Below are positions 49,458-50,631 of a stretch of DNA of 50,631 bases, in pieces. The DNA is taken from the NCBI GenBank assembly GCA_021323265.1, contig JAJTCO010000032.1:1-50631 (forward strand), given 5' to 3'. The position numbers and the translations under genes are program-made. The notes beneath the pieces were generated by a model that was not told where the DNA came from, ran no database searches, and saw only the letters and a list, made by a program, of their open reading frames with translations. Within the stretch, counting starts at the first letter, position 1. Each line of letters starts with the position of its first letter. This DNA comes from Pseudoduganella sp. Its GTDB lineage: Bacteria; Pseudomonadota; Gammaproteobacteria; Burkholderiales; Burkholderiaceae_D.

Positions 49458-50631
49458 ATGGCCGACAATAATAACCAGAACCCGGTACAGGGCGACACGC
49501 CCGCGGACGCTGGGGCCGGCGGCAAACAGGATGCAGTACTGTTTGATGATCTGACGGTATTAAGCCGTGGGCAGGAGCTGGGCCCGACCACCCGTACCGA
49601 AGATATGGGGCGGGTGCCTGAGCGGGTGGACAACACCGGAAACGAGAACGTCCAGTCCGACCTGGTGAGCGGCGACGCTACGCGCGATGGGAGTGTCGAA
49701 GTACTGGGTGGCCAGGAGGGCGACAGCGGGATCGGCGAGCAGGACCAGGCTGGCGGTCTGAATATTGGTGAAATATCAATTCAGAGCAGCGGCGGCCAAG
49801 TGGGCGTGCCTTTCGTCGATTCCGACGTGCCGGAAGCGGAAGCCCGCTTGCCGGAACCTGACAGCGTCGCCACGCCAGCGCCCGAGCGTCTGGAGCCGGA
49901 ATCTGTTACCGAAGCGCCGCAGCCAGCCTTGACAGCGGACGTCAACGAAGGCGAAGAGGGGGGACCTGGCGAGCCCGCGCCAGCCGCAAGCACGGACAGT
50001 CCGCCGGTCGCACTGACAGAAGCCCCCGCGCCGACCGAAACACCAGCACCTACTGACACTCCGGCACCGACGGATACTCCGGCTCCAACTGATACGCCAG
50101 CACCGACGGATACGCCTGCGCCGACCGATACCCCGGCTCCGACCGACACGCCAGCACCAACGGAGACTCCAGCTCCGACGGATACGCCTGCTCCGACCGA
50201 CACGCCTGCGCCGACGGATACTCCGGCTCCGACGGACACGCCGGCACCGACAGACACGCCGGCACCGACCGATACTCCGGCACCGACTGATACGCCAGCA
50301 CCGACGGGCACGCCGGCACCGACCGATACGCCAGCACCAACGGACACTCCGGCTCCGACTGACACGCCTGCGCCGACGGATACGCCAGCACCGACGGACA
50401 CGCCGGCACCGACCGATACGCCAGCACCAACGGATACTCCGGCTCCGACGGATACGCCTGCGCCGACTGATACGCCTGCGCCGACCGATACTCCGGCTCC
50501 GACTGACACGCCGGCGCCGACCGATACTCCGGCTCCGACGGACACTCCGGCCCCGACCGACACGCCGGCACCGACTGACACGCCTGCGCCGACGGATACT
50601 CCGGCACCGACTGATACGCCAGCACCGACGG
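49458..50631 (+). CDS. probable type I secreted large repeat protein (adhesin), N-terminal part, runs off window
   Basis: The first 391 codons of a protein that continues beyond the right edge. The first 190 residues are acidic and low-complexity (MADNNNQNPVQGDTPADAGA; GGQVGVPFVDSDVPEAE), with no cleavable signal peptide, as expected for a type I substrate whose export signal is C-terminal. From about residue 190 the chain is a hexapeptide repeat, PAPTDT, about 33 copies and still going. The repeat gives an extended, negatively charged stalk. Its location after the exporter, adaptor and channel genes makes it the likely cargo. I cannot see the C-terminal RTX or adhesin domains that would confirm this. 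A weak AAGGAA ribosome site precedes the ATG. Confidence 0.8.
   Translation, partial: MADNNNQNPVQGDTPADAGAGGKQDAVLFDDLTVLSRGQELGPTTRTEDMGRVPERVDNTGNENVQSDLVSGDATRDGSVEVLGGQEGDSGIGEQDQAGGLNIGEISIQSSGGQVGVPFVDSDVPEAEARLPEPDSVATPAPERLEPESVTEAPQPALTADVNEGEEGGPGEPAPAASTDSPPVALTEAPAPTETPAPTDTPAPTDTPAPTDTPAPTDTPAPTDTPAPTDTPAPTETPAPTDTPAPTDTPAPTDTPAPTDTPAPTDTPAPTDTPAPTDTPAPTGTPAPTDTPAPTDTPAPTDTPAPTDTPAPTDTPAPTDTPAPTDTPAPTDTPAPTDTPAPTDTPAPTDTPAPTDTPAPTDTPAPTDTPAPTDTPAPTDTPAPTDTPAPT
50025..50631 (+). repeat. 18-bp coding tandem repeat (PAPTDT), with a 90-bp higher-order period
   Basis: About 33 full copies of an 18-base unit in frame, continuing past the window. The middle residue is Asp except for Glu at 50037 and 50163 and Gly at 50307. 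Third positions vary freely (GAT/GAC, ACT/ACG, GCA/GCT/GCG). A longer period is visible: the block starting at 50291 recurs at 50381 with few differences, i.e. 90 bases or five units, and CCAGCACCAA recurs at 50151, 50331 and 50421 at multiples of 90. Confidence 0.95.

Noticed and set aside
49781..50581. A minus-strand frame of repeating VGAGVS
   Set aside because: It is the reverse reading of the PAPTDT coding repeat. The plus-strand frame has a start, a ribosome site and operon context, and conserves the amino acids while codons drift.
50025..50631. Regular short repeats that might be taken for a CRISPR array
   Set aside because: The units are 18 bases with no spacers and are in frame in a coding sequence. 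No cas genes are present.

Overview
The window is high-GC, densely coded chromosomal DNA from a proteobacterium. Gene content suggests a Betaproteobacterium of the Burkholderiales, most likely an Oxalobacteraceae relative such as the Massilia/Duganella group. The pointers are an NsrR/NnrS/flavohemoglobin nitric-oxide cluster, a D-hydroxyproline dehydrogenase operon, many c-di-GMP and two-component proteins, and a type I secretion operon. This placement is inference from gene content only. I see no insertion sequence, prophage, rRNA or CRISPR array.

Layout. 1-186: 5' part of a universal stress gene. 321-3816: a five-gene chain encoding an NMT1-like solute-binding protein, a SCO copper chaperone, a small cupredoxin, an ABC permease and an ABC ATPase. 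3882-5700: GNAT acetyltransferase, glutathione S-transferase and an exported unknown. 5784-11154: hydroxyproline catabolism (PAS-AraC regulator; divergent epimerase, three-subunit D-hydroxyproline dehydrogenase, pyrroline-hydroxycarboxylate deaminase). 11179-14120: DUF1275 membrane protein, stress protein, hemerythrin-like protein, SDR and Nudix hydrolase. 14370-18704: outer-membrane barrel, small periplasmic binding protein and a membrane GGDEF-EAL enzyme, apparently one signalling module.

18723-22884: nitric-oxide defence. A nitrobindin-like beta-barrel protein, a hemerythrin, NnrS, NsrR and flavohemoglobin are packed together, with palindromic NsrR-type operators in each control region. 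22881-25744: HDOD protein, a 28-bp perfect hairpin, dadA and a divergent Lrp-family regulator. 25815-29673: an unrecognised 524-residue protein, an exported His/Lys-rich protein, a type II NADH dehydrogenase and a small lipoprotein. 29670-37822: a signalling cluster (soluble histidine kinase, hemerythrin, two large hybrid kinases, a REC-GGDEF protein, and a PAS-REC protein without a kinase core).

37823-38652: an orphan minus-strand terminator followed by three identical tRNA-Arg(ACG) genes and a terminator. 38653-40756: DUF3016 protein, a LysR regulator and small proteins, including a 59-residue zinc-ribbon protein.

40844-50631 (continuing past the window): a type I secretion operon with a TolC-family lipoprotein, an unusual HTH/cyclase-like/ATPase regulator, a 1310-residue ABC exporter that fuses two complete half-transporters around a peptidase-like linker, an HlyD adaptor, and the start of a large protein with a long hexapeptide repeat that is the probable secreted substrate. 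The fused exporter operon and the ABC-SCO-cupredoxin operon are the least conventional systems here.
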